A stretch of DNA of 64,000 nt from Merzomyia westermanni (lineage: Eukaryota > Arthropoda > Insecta > Diptera > Tephritidae). Below, piece by piece: positions 20,946 through 33,359 of the stretch (its first letter is position 1; every line of letters begins with the position of its first letter). The stretch lies in the NCBI GenBank assembly GCA_949987695.1, contig OX465289.1, forward strand, positions 181,938,270 to 182,002,269, given 5' to 3'. The notes beneath the pieces were generated by a model. The model was not told where the DNA came from and did no database searches. It saw only the letters and a list, made by a program, of their open reading frames with translations. A program made the translations under genes and the position numbers.

Positions 20946-23900
20946 CCACGGATATAAACTAGTTAATACATAAAGGTACAACATTATATATAGTACAATT
21001 AATTTATAAAACTATTGCGAAAGACGGTCGTCTAGGCTTGCGCCAAACCAAATAAAATAATACAAAAATAAACTTAAATAAGATACTCGCCCTATGTAAA
21101 GGGTAGATACGAAACACGCTTTGATAAATTTTTCTGTTATATTTTTTTTTAAAAACTAAATGGATTTTGCTTCATATAAATATATTTGAATAGAAATTTT
21201 TCTCTCGGTACCTCACTTTAAATATGTACATCTTTTTAGTTTATCATGCGATCTTGATAAAAAGAAGTTTTGCAAACGTCCTATATTACAGGCTATCCAA
21301 CAATGAAAGCCGCATAAAATTTCCTTTCATAGTTTCCTAGATCCCTGAATTCAAACAGACAAAATCCTTGAGTTAAAAACAGATAAACATACAGACAAAA
21401 ATTCTAAAAGTGGTTGAGATAAACTCTAACACGTTCCCCACGTCACTTCAGTAATTTTATATTGTGGTATAGATTATACGTCTAGAACCAGGGCAGTTCT
21501 GTTTCCCACTGCTCATTAGTTTTTCCTAAAAAAAAATACAATAAATTTGTGCGAATATGAAAATTGAATACAATAAAGTCCATCATCCGTTATGTAGGTT
21601 TCGATAATGGGTAGATTATAGGTTATTCACTGGTTACCGTTGGAAGCACCCATAAAAATTTGTAATGGGCAATTTATAAGAAGAGAATTTATAAGAACTC
21701 AGCCAGCTCAACCCTTCAAATAATAATGTTTTTGTTATCTGCTTCGTTTTTTGAATTTAGTAGAAATTTCCTGCCGGATTGGCTAAAAGACAAAGCCAAC
21801 AACAACTAACTCTAGCGCCACAACGCAACAATAAATCAATTGCCACTGCTGCCACGAGACGAGCATCACATTATAGCCGCACCATTGATTCACAACCCCG
21901 AATATAGGACTCTCATAAATACGAAACACACCCTACATACCAACAATAGGTACAACAACATAGGTATGTACCTAGGCTGGAAATTCCTTTACAAACTATA
22001 TTGTATATATGTACAAGCGAACATGTTTTTGAATCCTAACTAAACAATTAGTGACACAAATGTCAAATTGAAGATCTAAAACATTTACAGAGATAAACAT
22101 AGTTTACATATGTATGAGGTATGAGGGACGAGCGGTTCGATGAAGTTGAAGCCTAGCCGGTTGTTGGAGTTTCGGCTCTTTTCCCAATTCCGACATATGA
22201 TGATTAAGAAGGAGCTTTGTAAGCTACTCAGCCTGAGCTGATGCGACGTCCTTCAACATCGGGGCATACAACTTTGTAGATTTTGGCCTTACCTTTGCTA
22301 TTCTTGACCACGCTTTAATTTGATGGCTAGTAAAGTGTAAGGCCGACTGCCTTTGATTCGACAAGATATAGACACCAAATTTATTTAAATTTTGTTTACC
22401 TTCCTATCAATTTCAACTTTCAGATCTGCGATTAGAAGTTTGAAGAGGACAAATTGGCATACCTTGGCAGCTCATACCACTGCAATAACCACAAAGGTAC
22501 AAAACTCTACGTAACACGCTATTCTGCTGAATTGTCATAATCCAAAATTTCAAGTCAAACAGCTGCTTGACGTCGATCCGCAACCCAGGCACATACGACG
22601 ACATCTTCGAAAAGAAGCATTCTGAAATTACACGGTACCAGCTTACGCAGACATTTGATCTGCGGAATCAATGAGATGCACACCGAGTCGGTGGAAGCCC
22701 CTATGAGATATTCGCCTATGTACCCCCATATTAATATTCCAACATCCGAATTAGCTGATGAAGATAGCAGAGGCTCGAGTCACACAACTTGCATCATAGT
22801 GCAAAAACCAGTCCGGATACAACGGAAGTAACCTCATACCAAAAGCTAGGTTCAAGTGAAAATGTGTGGTCGGAAAGATCAGTTAGTTTTCATAAAACCT
22901 GATCTGATTGAGATGCACTGGGTGGGAGATTTTCGCGTCGATGCCGAGTCTTGAGTAATGCGGCAAGCGTCGCTTTGGTCTTATTGTTTTTGTAGGAGGA
23001 TGCCGTCCTATTTACCCGCAAAGTCTATTACCAATAACTGTCATGAATCCCTGCCAGCTGTCATAATAACAATGATATTAATATCACTGACATTGATTCG
23101 TATGTTGAAATAAAAACCCAGCAAACTTTTCGTCCGAGGCGCAGTTCTGAAAAATCACTAAATATTTATTTCATATCATATTATAAAACGAAAATTTAGA
23201 ATTATAAGCCGGGTGATTTTTAGTCGATATGCTATAGGCACTGTTGACGCTATATTTCCATTTGAATTATGAAATAATATTAATGACTTTGTTTGCAAAT
23301 TTTTGATGACTTTATTTCACCTTTGAAATATAAATAACGTCAATCAGGTAAAAACAATGCAAACCTTATGAAACTTTATCTTAAAAACCTCGAACTTTAA
23401 ATCGCTTATAGACCTATAGTTGCTTAAGCAAAGTTGCTTGGTAGTCGGTAGCACATTTTCCGCTCTGGTGATTTTCATGGTTATTCCTCTCCTACATCAA
23501 ACCACTCTAATAATCATATTTTTAAAAGGTCTCGGCTGGCCTAGCTGAGGTCGAAGCTTGGATATGCTATTGTGCTTAACTACCTTTTGAATCCCATCCT
23601 GTCTCATTTCCACCCACTGAATATGACTTGAAATGACAACATATCCCACATGTGTTTCAATAATAGACAAGACTTTTGAGTGGAATTGAGGGCGGTTCAA
23701 AGAGTACATACATATATAGCCGTTCTGGCCAAGCTTCTTTGCAACCAAGGAAGCAATGACAATCAACCCATCTGCGAGTAGCTAAAGGGCAGTGAAATCG
23801 GGTTTAGAATAGTTATCTGGATAGTTGGCTCCATTCATTTCCTGCTCATGGTTCAGTTAAAGTTTACTATGGTATTTATTTTGTTGTGTTGATCTTCCGA

Positions 23901-25440
23901 CAGGGTAGTAAACTGATTTTTGTTAGAACGAAACTAGGCATTGAAAATGGCAGAACGCCGAAACCGGTTTGTCACAAAACCAAACTTGACAAGGGATGAC
24001 GGAAAATCGTTCCAACAAAAATTAGCTTACTATGGTACTAACGATCGGTTCTTTGAAGTTCCCCGTTCCGCGGAGTCGGTTCTAAGCGTCACTAGAAGGT
24101 GTGTTGTTGTAATTAAATGTGTGGTTTTAAGACATTTTAGCACATTTTAGTTGAATTGTTTTAAACAAAAGCGTTTATTGATTATCTGCTAGCAGGCTTA
24201 TGTATTTGTATTTGTATTTGTATTGCTGTGCATAAGTGAATTAGGTGCGATCGGCGTGAAAAATCAAAATCAATATTCTATGATATATAAACACCACCAC
24301 TACCAAACATGTATGCAAAAATTATTTGAGTTAGTAACAAAAGAACCAACATCGCTTAGCACTCGTTTAGCATTTGCCCACTGACCATTGACAGCATCAC
24401 CACTAAAAGGAAATCGCATCAGTCGTGCTATGATCTGCAACAATGTAATTAGTAATTGCAGCGTTCCCTTTCTACTCATTTGCCTTTGTTGTTTTATGTG
24501 TTTGTCTGTGGGATGATGCAGCTGCGCAAATCTAATCAATTTTACACTCCGGTAATTTGAAGTACTGAGCCAAAAGCTGACAAAGTACTCACATCGGCAG
24601 GCATGGCTTCCGGTTATACAAAGCATGTCAAATAGTATTCTACCAAAGAACGCCCTCTATGAAGTGTCCTAGTGGGCTATGTGTATTGGAAGTTGTCGCC
24701 TTGGACAGTCTTCAGAATTACTCGATATACAGTTCGCAGAAGTAGCTATTTACAAAACGTTACGGTGACATAGAATTCGCGATAGCCTACTGATTGTTGA
24801 AAGGGAAAGCTGAGTTGTTAGTAAATCCAAGAATATTTCGCGTTCAAATCCGACACCCAAGAACAAACCTTTGAAGAGATTCACCATTGAATGGTAGTTT
24901 AATGTAACCATCCTACATCAGTGTTCTGAGTATACTTAAATCACCTAGAGTCCTAAGTTGGAAATGTGATCCCAAGGCGAGGTGTCACATTTGAGCTATT
25001 TCTACCAATACTGCAGTGCACTGAATCTGTAGTTCTTTGACGATTTTTTCTCCACAATGATGACGCATCTCTGAGCACGAGTCCTACCAACGCCTCGTAT
25101 ATCCCATTCCATATTCTGCTTGAAACCATAATTCTTCACAATTATCGCTATAGTCTTTTCACAACCTCACCTTGATGCATACTTTCCAATTTATAGTGGA
25201 GCCACCAAAACATCGTGGACCCAATAGCTCACTTAATTAAGACGCATATGCCAGTAAGGCTTGACAGTTAACGGGCATCTACTTCCGAGCAATCGGATCG
25301 CTACATATGTGAAACCCTTCTACTGAAAACGAAGCTGAAGTTCAGTTTCCGTACCCATTCCTGTCCATGTCCCTATCTATGCATCTACTAGACCCAGACA
25401 AATCTATTCAATCCAAGATTTATGCTATCGAGAAATCATG
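20946..25440. other. Long spacer, no supportable gene
   Basis: Small frames occur at 21840-22043 (+), 22413-22604 (-), 23497-23766 (-), 23941-24150 (+) and 24300-24626 (-), none with a recognised domain. The stretch 22130-23050 is less A+T-rich than its surroundings and has the look of decayed transposon coding sequence, but no motif could be named. A short GTATTT run lies at 24200-24224. Confidence 0.35.
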
Positions 25441-25459
25441 CAAGGCATCAGTGTATGCG

Positions 25460-25950
25460 GATAATAATCTACTCTGACAACCAGGCGTTTCTTTTGCCTC
25501 TCGGGTAAACAACGATAAAACGACGACATCAAACTTCGTTGCTCAGTGTAGAGAGTGGCCCATGATATACATGTTTATGTGCGCCGGGACATCTTAACAA
25601 ACAGGAAAACTAGATGGCGGATGAACTGTCTCGTCGTGTATCGGCTCTCGGTATCAAAGAGGCGAAAGATGTACTTGTACTTCGACTTTTATATTGTAAT
25701 AGGCTAAACTTCTATCCATCCAGACTGAACTCTTCCAGTCATACCGAATCTTTTCCGGGCATGTGGTGTACCCCATATGGCACCAGCCCTCTGTTCACCT
25801 GCTCTTCTAATACCAACTTCACTCTGATCCAACCCTATTGAAACCGAAAGATTCTTCGAACTTCTATTACAAGATACCGATGGCAGAGTTGGAGGGACGA
25901 CTAGGCAGGGCCAAGCATCGTTACAACAAAAACAACAGCCATTTACACCC
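25460..25950 (+). mobile_element. LINE family C (jockey-like tail with RNase H), decayed 3' part
   Basis: In shifting plus-strand frames, IIYSDNQAF (RNase H acidic motif) appears at about 25461. CAPGHLNKQEN and MADELSRRVSALGI, the end of RNase H, follow at 25580-25655. Then RLNFYPSRLN, PNLFRACGVPHM and ALLIPTSL match the Cys-containing tail of jockey-like LINEs (compare SRLRRTIPNTCSACGMSPHDT at 43813-44064). The 3' end is CATCGTTACAACAAAAACAA at 25914-25936, a CAA-type tail. Several frameshifts and stops make this an old fragment; no polymerase domain is visible upstream. Confidence 0.7.
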
Positions 25951-26099
25951 ACTAATAAGTTGAAAAGCTTAAGCAGCTTATTTAGAAAACCAATTAAATA
26001 TGTACCAAAAGGGCTTCGCTCTAGGCAAAAAAGCTTTAATATGACATGATAAGCGGGGGAAAGACGCCAGCAATTTCGACTTTGAGTTGATGATAAAAG

Positions 26100-26640
26100 T
26101 TTCTCATTTTCATAGATGCAATACTTTTTTACAAATTGAAAACTAAAGCTCCCAAAGCTTTTAAAAGTACTGAAAATGTCAGCAGACTATCCGATGTTAC
26201 ATTTTTAAAGTCAGAAAAGTAACCGATAGAAAGCATACGAGTATTTTCACATTTTCATAGATGCAATACTTTTTTACAAATTGAAAACTAAAGCTCTAGA
26301 AAGCACGCAAAGCTTTTAAAAGTTCTAAAGATGACAGCAGACTGTCTCCTGTTATATTTTTAAAGTCACAAAATCTTTCCAAACTGCTCTGGAAAGAAAT
26401 TGATTAATGTCATAAAATTTTATTCATTTGAAAAATTTTTTAAAAGAGCGCTAGAAAGCTCCCAAAGCTTTAAAATTATTCCTACAGCAGTCTATCTTTG
26501 TTACATTTAAGTCAAAAATCTTTCTTAACTGCTCTGCCAAGAAATATAGGAATGTCATAAAGTCTTATTCGTTTTATCAATTTGAAAAATAGGACTAGAA
26601 AGCTTCTAAAGCTGAATATTCTTAAAAAAAATTCCTTACG
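26100..26640 (+). repeat. Tandem array, four units of about 145-155 bp
   Basis: TTTTCATAGATGCAATAC occurs at 26107 and 26252 (145 apart). The TAGAAAGC word is spaced 155 and 144 in later units (26297, 26452, 26596). All units share AAAGCTTTTAAAA, CAGCAGACT, GTTACATTTTTAAAGTCA and, in the last two, AAATCTTTC plus AACTGCTCTG. Units one and two are the most similar; three and four are shorter at the left. No coding role is seen. Confidence 0.75.
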
Positions 26641-26644
26641 ACAA

Positions 26645-28680
26645 AACTGTTAACCCATAAAATGTGACTGTCATCCACGACCCTCATGAACTCACAGCTT
26701 TAATAATACACTTAATTTTCATATCTGAGCAGAAACATTGTACGAATAACGCCACTAATAAAGGAAGTGAAAGTCTCACTTATCCATTTAATGGAACTCA
26801 TAATGATAATCATACAACGACCCAGTTCTTGCGCTGTCCACATAACTCATAAATACTAAGTATCTTAGTAAGTAGGACTCGGAAGAATTACTGATTTAGC
26901 AAACTGTTTTAGTTTTCTTTGTTTTGTGTCCGAGACCAACTACAAAGTACATACTAAATAAGCAGTTGCTCCCGCATTCTCTAAGCAGACAAAGTAACAA
27001 CGTGCCAAGCACATTTGAATTCATTTGAATGTGCTGATGAATGAATGGAAATGTCCTACCCACCAACGCGTCTCACAATAATCCACAAGCCAAACGCTCA
27101 AACTTGGCGCCAAACCAAAGACTTGCGGGTTGTTGGGCCTGAGATGAGCAATGGAAGTAGCTTAGGAGCTGTTTAAGCAACATTTCCGATTTCCGTGGAA
27201 GTGTGGGGGTGTTGCATAGAGGGAATTAGGGGGTGGTAAAATACGCCCGCATCATGGTTGCATTAATTTACGCCAATTTATGAGCAAATTTGAACATTAA
27301 ATGACAATTTACAGCTGAAGTAAAAATGACAAGAGAATGGCAACTAATTGAAATGAATTGAGGATTGAGAGCACATAAAAGTGATGAAGATGAGAAGCAT
27401 TTTAATATAGTAACGACGGCAGCAGAAGGAGCGCAAGGTGAGAAAGAGACAGGCTGATAATGCGAGCGTAGTAGTGCAGTTGTGTTCGAGAAAGAAAGCG
27501 TGCTAAGAAAATCAAAAAAAAAAAAAACATGAGCCAAGGAAATCCGGTTCAACCGTTCAATAGTTTTAAAAGCTACTACTAGACAGTTTTCGAAAATAGG
27601 TGAAACGTGCTGCGTTGACGTTTCTTTTGAAGAAATTGATTAGAAATTTTGCATTCAACTTAAATGTTTAATTCAATTTTCACGCTTTTAAATTTCCAAC
27701 CAAAGCAACATGATTTTGCTCGAACACACATTTCTTACCGTACATCCGCTTTGGTGCTACTGCTGCTCTGGCAGGAAATTGAGGAATTTCATAAAATTTG
27801 CGTTGCTTTTATGATAAAGGTGTGTTCGCATGGTGAGTGAGATGACGTGGTAAATTTATAAAAAAAAAATTTTTCCTACATATCCCCTACGAAGTGGTTT
27901 TTTAGTTTGTTATATTATTGGTGCAAGGGCCTTATACTTCGGCTTAACGGTAAATTCTCCAACGAAGAATTTGATATCTTGATATCACAAAGACAAAATT
28001 AGAGCAAGAGGCTCTCTCACCAAATGTAACTGCTTCAATATTCCTAGTAATGCTTACTATTACTCTCTCTTAAGTTGTTCATTGAATAGTGCATATATTG
28101 TTCTGGGTCGATCTTATCCGTTTCCCAAACTCATATTCGAAAGCGATATCGGCGCATAAAGAGCAAAGATTATATTTCTTGAGCTGATAATGTTTCTTCA
28201 CCAACTCAAGTTACGCTACATGTTCCATGAACTTTTTCCTAACGGTAAAGTATATCGGGAGTTTCCTTATTGACATTTTTGTTTCTCACTATTTTTCCCG
28301 ACTGAACGCCATTGCGCTTAGTGGTTTGGCAGATTCCGAGGTAGTAGTAGTGGTATTTAGGCACATCCGAAATTCTTAGCTTCAACCTATTGATAGACCG
28401 TCACTGGGCAAAGCACTAAAGACTCTTCTTCAGACTCTGATTATTCAGAATTGTATCCATTTTATTGACTAGAGCCATAGTCGTAGCTAAAAAACTAGGT
28501 CCTGCCATTACTAGAACCTTCTAGATTTATCAAAGTAGCGATGTTTTTTTTTCTCTATCCGCAACTTGAGCTTTGGGAATTGTCCTATTTTTGTAAGCCA
28601 AATTATGAACAGGGTTTGAGTATTTCTACTTGAGCTCAGTGAACACCGCCAACATTGGGCTGTTTACCAAACATGCAACT
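26645..28680. other. Spacer, no supportable gene
   Basis: No motif recognised. A minus-strand frame (27268-27552) is Ser/Leu/Phe-rich without domain. Confidence 0.35.
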
Positions 28681-28960
28681 GAAGAAGATAAAGTCATTGT
28701 GGGTTTCGGGAGTATTTTCAGTGACTGTATTGAGGTATCAAACCTTGAATTGTACTCTCTCTCTTCTCTTACCAAAAATATCGTTCGCAATGTTAGAAGT
28801 ATGTGAGGTCTTTAACAGTATTTTGTCTGGATTCATAAACAATTCTTGGTCAAATAGATCCACAGATATTCGGCTGAGTAATAGTCTCGTGGGAATGGAT
28901 GTACCTGATGTTCTCAAATCCTTAAAACATTCCTTAAAGGTTGAGGATTATTAGGGATAT
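28680..28960 (+). mobile_element. RNase H fragment of a LINE
   Basis: The plus-strand frame 28655-28954 contains SGVFSVTVL, then LNCTLSLLLPK and FAMLEVCEVFNS. This follows the RNase H pattern of fly LINEs (GIFS ... LSLRL ... FQAEV-A-LEA), with the same spacing as the remnant at 6387-6662. The QAE triad is changed to MLE-like residues, so the domain would be inactive. Downstream sequence is not recognisable. The match is motif-level only. Confidence 0.45.
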
Positions 28961-29260
28961 AGAGAGTCCTTTTTGCGGGGAATTAATCTGATAGCATCAA
29001 CTTAGTCTCCATTTAATCTTCAGATTGCCCCTTCTGAGATATCTTACTAGTATATTCTAAGCCACTGACCTGTTGGGTGGGATAACGATTACCAGTTTAC
29101 TGTAATGTCAGCAATTTGAAGTAAGTAAGAGGACTATGTAAGAGTTATTAGATCTACCGATGCCTAACTGATCGATACTTTCACATACCGTCAGATCACC
29201 CGGCAGCAGCATAAGCCAACATTTCGACATTGGTTCTTTGAAATTTACTTTTCGACTTAT
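28961..29260. other. Spacer
   Basis: About 300 bases, nothing recognised. Confidence 0.3.
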
Positions 29261-29261
29261 T

Positions 29262-29400
29262 GTTTTTGTTGTAGCGATGCTTCGTCCTGCCTATCCGTCA
29301 CTTTCCTTACCTAACATTGTCATCAAAATCTTCTAACGGAAGTCGAAGGAACCTCGCGGCTTCAAAAGGGTTGGACCAGAGTGAGATTGGTGTTACAAGA
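29262..29400 (-). mobile_element. Jockey-like LINE (family C) 3' end fragment
   Basis: The minus strand reads PISLWSNPFEAARFLRLPLE then DFDDNV, the last residues of the jockey-like tail, equivalent to SLWSNLVETACLFGLPLEKL at about 43700. It ends with CGAAGCATCGCTACAACAAA, a CAA-type 3' tail. Only about 140 bp are left. Confidence 0.7.
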
Positions 29401-29404
29401 GATT

Positions 29405-31720
29405 TTATGTGTTAAGGATGCTGGTTGTCGCCAGTTTATTCCAAGCATAGGGTTCCCCTTCTCAATGTTGATAAAGTCACTGAAGATCAATTTATATCTT
29501 TATTTTTCATAGCCGATTAGGAGGCATCGGATGGTTTACTGTTTACTTAAGACAGGCCCATAGGGACCTTTTCACCCTAGACGCTCAACGATAAACGGCA
29601 CTTTATCTGACAGATAACCAACTAGTTCCTGCTAAATAAGCATCTGGTGGGCGAAAACTAAGATAATTTCGCTGTACACTGAGCTATCGTCTAAGGTAAA
29701 ACCAAAGAGCTTTATAAGCTGCATTGTACACATAAGGTCTTCAGTACTCAAACTCTCTAGCTGGGACTCATAATAAAATTTAGTCCAACATGAAAATGCA
29801 CCCTAACCTCGCAATATTCAAATTCGTATACTACATTAAGTAAATGAAGCGAAAATCGCGCGATTTTCGTATGTCACGTACGCGTTCAGACGCGAAACGC
29901 ACACCGTTACTCAAACCGTTTTTTATAGCCAGAGCGTATACGCGATTTCATTGCTGCTCTTATTTCCCGCGCATTCAAATTGGGGAAGTGATTTTTGTGC
30001 TCTCGTCCAGTGTTTCGTTGTACGGTAAGTATATTTAAATTCGGCAATGCTAGTCACGTGTGCCGAAATGTAATCGAATCCAAAGTATGCAAGATTTAAT
30101 CTAAGCTCAATAAGAGAAGTAAACTGACACTGGCACGCACAGAGCCGAACAAACAGTTTGACAAAAAACATAATAAAAAACGCATAGATGAACATGTTGA
30201 GAGTAAAAATATTGGACTAATTGTATAAGTCCAATTCAGGTATTTTTTCTGCAATCGTTGCAAATAGTTGCGAGCTTTACAAATTATTTTAGCATTTATG
30301 GCGAAGCTGTGGCACTAAAAATTCTTTCAACCTCCGAACTACTGGAAGATAATTCCAAAGAGATAAATACGAATTCGACCAGTTCTAAAAAAGGGGGGTT
30401 CATTTAATGAATTTCTATGCTCTCGGACTTTCGCCAAAAATTCAATGGTAGAGGTCACACTTGTCCACTGTACAGTTATTAGCTTTCGCCATTGCAGCTT
30501 AATCAATGCTACTTGACTTGGAGAATACCTAGACTTTTCTTTTTGAAAATGTGAAAATACATCCAGCTTTGTAACTTTCAAAGATATATCAACTGAAAAA
30601 AAAATGTATATTTTGTAAAGAGTTCATATTATCAGTTAGGCGATGTCGAAATTGGGTTATCAACTCCATTAAAAATAGTTGACAATTTTTACGAATAATT
30701 TTCTGTATTTCGTCATCATTACTACCTTCATTCACTTTTGATTTTATATATTCCTCGAAGTTGTATGAAAAACATGGTGTTGGGACCAGAAAAGGTTTGG
30801 AGCAAAAAAATGGTAGAAAAAAGCCACGAAGCTAAAAACCAAAATTATAAGGCTAAAGAAAAAAAAAAGGCTAAATCTTGCCTCGAAAAGGCTAACCTGG
30901 TCACACTGATCATAATTATAAGCAGCAACAAGCATATGCGAGCGAAAAAGAAACAATTCAGTATTCGGACCCCAATCGTTCAGTTAACAACGGCGTCCTA
31001 TATTTTAATTTTCTATTCAACTAATATTCTGAGTTCTTAAATATTCATTTAATTAAATTATATATAAAACTTTCTTGTAAATAATAGTTGTAATTGTGAA
31101 ATCATAATTCTTTTTAGAATTTCGTGTTTCAAATAGTACATTTGGGTAGCGAATCACCCTTATTTTTTTCGACTTCGCTACTGCAACCGCAGCGCAACAG
31201 AAACAACGAGTAAGCAATGATAAAATGTAATACGAAGAAAATTAAAAAGAAAACGATCATTTGTCAAAACTATTGTGTAAGTAAATAACATTTCTTTTTG
31301 GAATAATCAAAGTAACAATAAATACGAAATAGAAATATTGTATTGTTGTTATTTTTCAAGGGGATCTTGCTGTGATTGTGAAATGCAGTTTTCATAAAAA
31401 AAATTACAGTTAATCTCCAACGGAGTCGTTTAGAAGCTGCAACAACGAAAATGGCGAGCAGAGACAATTACAATAACAAGGTGGTTAAAAATGGCACTTT
31501 TAAAAAAATTTAGTTACTAAGAAGTTGCACATTAAAATTTAAAGATTTCTGCCTGTAAAATCAATTATAAAATTCATTTAAAAAAAGGACTATTTATAAA
31601 GAAGAAAATTACTTTTTATAAATGTTTTCTAAATTGCTATGAATAGCAACTATATTTTCATTGAAAGTTTTGGTACTGGAAATACTGCAACAATTTTGAA
31701 GAAAGTGGATACAATACACC
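29405..31720. other. Spacer with a CpG-rich pocket and palindrome near 29.85 kb
   Basis: A perfect 20-bp palindrome lies at 29850-29869. It is followed by CACGTACGCG and GACGCGAAACGC. Other small frames (29923-30195, 30339-30581, 30738-31040) have no domain. Confidence 0.4.
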
Positions 31721-31769
31721 TTCTAAATAATCACCTACTATAATTGCAGCGAAAAATAGAAATTTTGAG

Positions 31770-32240
31770 TTCGAAAAGTTTTAGTTACCGCGCCCACTTA
31801 AAATTTATTTGAACATAGTTAAATTTGGTTTTCAAATCTTTAAGGCTGAAACTCTCTTTCGATTTCAGAGATATTGTTTCTCCAAATTCACTGCGGCATT
31901 ATTTCGACATTAATTTAAATTGTTTTTTCTAAGCCGCACCCGTTTTAAAAATTTCCTAATTTTTCACATTTTTTCTACACCGAAACTTTGGCAGTAAAAT
32001 GGAATTTAAATAAAACTACTTTATTGCAAGGATATAAAATCATGGTACTTAACAGATTTCGTTAGTTTTTCTCCCGCACATCGCTTATAATAATCTGTGG
32101 GCCGAACTTTGTTATCGTAGCTTAAACGGTTATTGATTTATGATTAATAATTTTTGTAAAATTTACTTAATCAAAAGTGGGCGGTGTCATGCCCATTTAA
32201 ACAAAAATAATATAAATTTATTAAATACCCCTATTTCAAT
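31770..32240. repeat. Dispersed fly repeat with GCCCACTT-type motifs
   Basis: CGCGCCCACTTAAAATT at about 31790 and AAAGTGGGCGGTGTCATGCC at about 32175 are inverted relatives of the CCACGCCCACTTTT motif that recurs at 33.5-34.7 kb. The whole region is AT-rich and diverged. The family was not identified. Confidence 0.35.
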
Positions 32241-32329
32241 CTACACACCAAATGCGGACATCAGATAAAAGGAAATAAAAAAAGAAAACGACTTAATTAA
32301 AAATTTTAAGCTATTAACTATGACAAAGT

Positions 32330-32890
32330 ACTCCGGGGTCCCTTACCGGACACCTTCTCAGATGGTGGATAGAGGCTAACTTTCCAGAAAAGGATCGGTG
32401 GTATTGAGGAAATGAAACACACAAAGGCGAACCAAACCGATCAAATCCAACGGCGATAGGAGAGGGCGTGGTTGAGAAGGCTTCACACTCTTTAAATCAC
32501 GGCGGAGGGGCGAGTGGATGCTGCCCTTACACACTAATTAAGCATCCTCTGGGTTAAGTCTAGTAAAATCCTTAAGACCGAAACTGGAAAAAAGATTATG
32601 AAAAGTATGCTATGGGCTGTCGATGTCGATACTATGCCACTTCAGTGACTAAGGGTGACACCTTGTCGAAATGGCTAGGAGGTTAATAATGCCATCATCT
32701 CTGTCTCGTTAAAACCCTACCAGGTCTTCATGTACATTCGAAGCACGTCGTCATTGAGTCCGTGGTGCAGGATCAGTTGAGATAACTTCTGACTAATGCT
32801 GAGTTCTGGCTATGAACACAGACTCCCATAAGAACATATGTCAACCCTACCGGTCCTTCGACACGGCGAAGTAGCTAAAAAGCCAAAACC
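32330..32890. other. Unrecognised G+C-richer segment of transposon-like character
   Basis: Between ACTCCGGGGTCCCTTACCGG (32330) and ACCGGTCCTTCGACACGGCG (32849) base composition is more balanced than in the flanks. All frames are closed by stops. It resembles the non-coding or decayed 5' part of a LINE, but no protein motif supports that. Confidence 0.3.
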
Positions 32891-32894
32891 ATAA

Positions 32895-33355
32895 ATATTA
32901 GCCCCCAAAAATATGTTTGTTTTCCTCCGTCACAAAATTCCTCAATCACGTCAAGGTTTAAACAGGAAAGATTTTAATTATGGGATTCCAAGAGCAAAAT
33001 GGATTCGTAGTAGTCATGCTTTGACAGAGATTCTTTTTTTTCAATATTGAATCAATCAATGTTAACTTCCTTAGGTTCAATTCAACGACCACTTCTACAT
33101 TACATCCAACTGCACGCAAAATCATTCAGTTGCAGTTCATACAAACGTCTTTTTAAAAACAAGCGTCTATGCCTCTTGAGTACTAAGGCATTTTCTTTCT
33201 GCAATTCTTAGTCAACTGCCTCCCAACATACTTTCTGATATGTAAAAACGAGTACAGTTTATTCTATATATACTCAGCTGATCAAAGCTCCCAGTATACT
33301 TATTTTATTCGTCTAATATAAGGTCGTAAACGAATAAAAATTTTCAGGAGAAAAA
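32895..33355. other. AT-rich spacer
   Basis: No motif recognised. Confidence 0.3.
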
Positions 33356-33359
33356 AAAA

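Noticed and set aside
27268..27552. 94-codon minus-strand frame
   Set aside because: No domain, Ser/Leu-rich, and no splice or promoter support.
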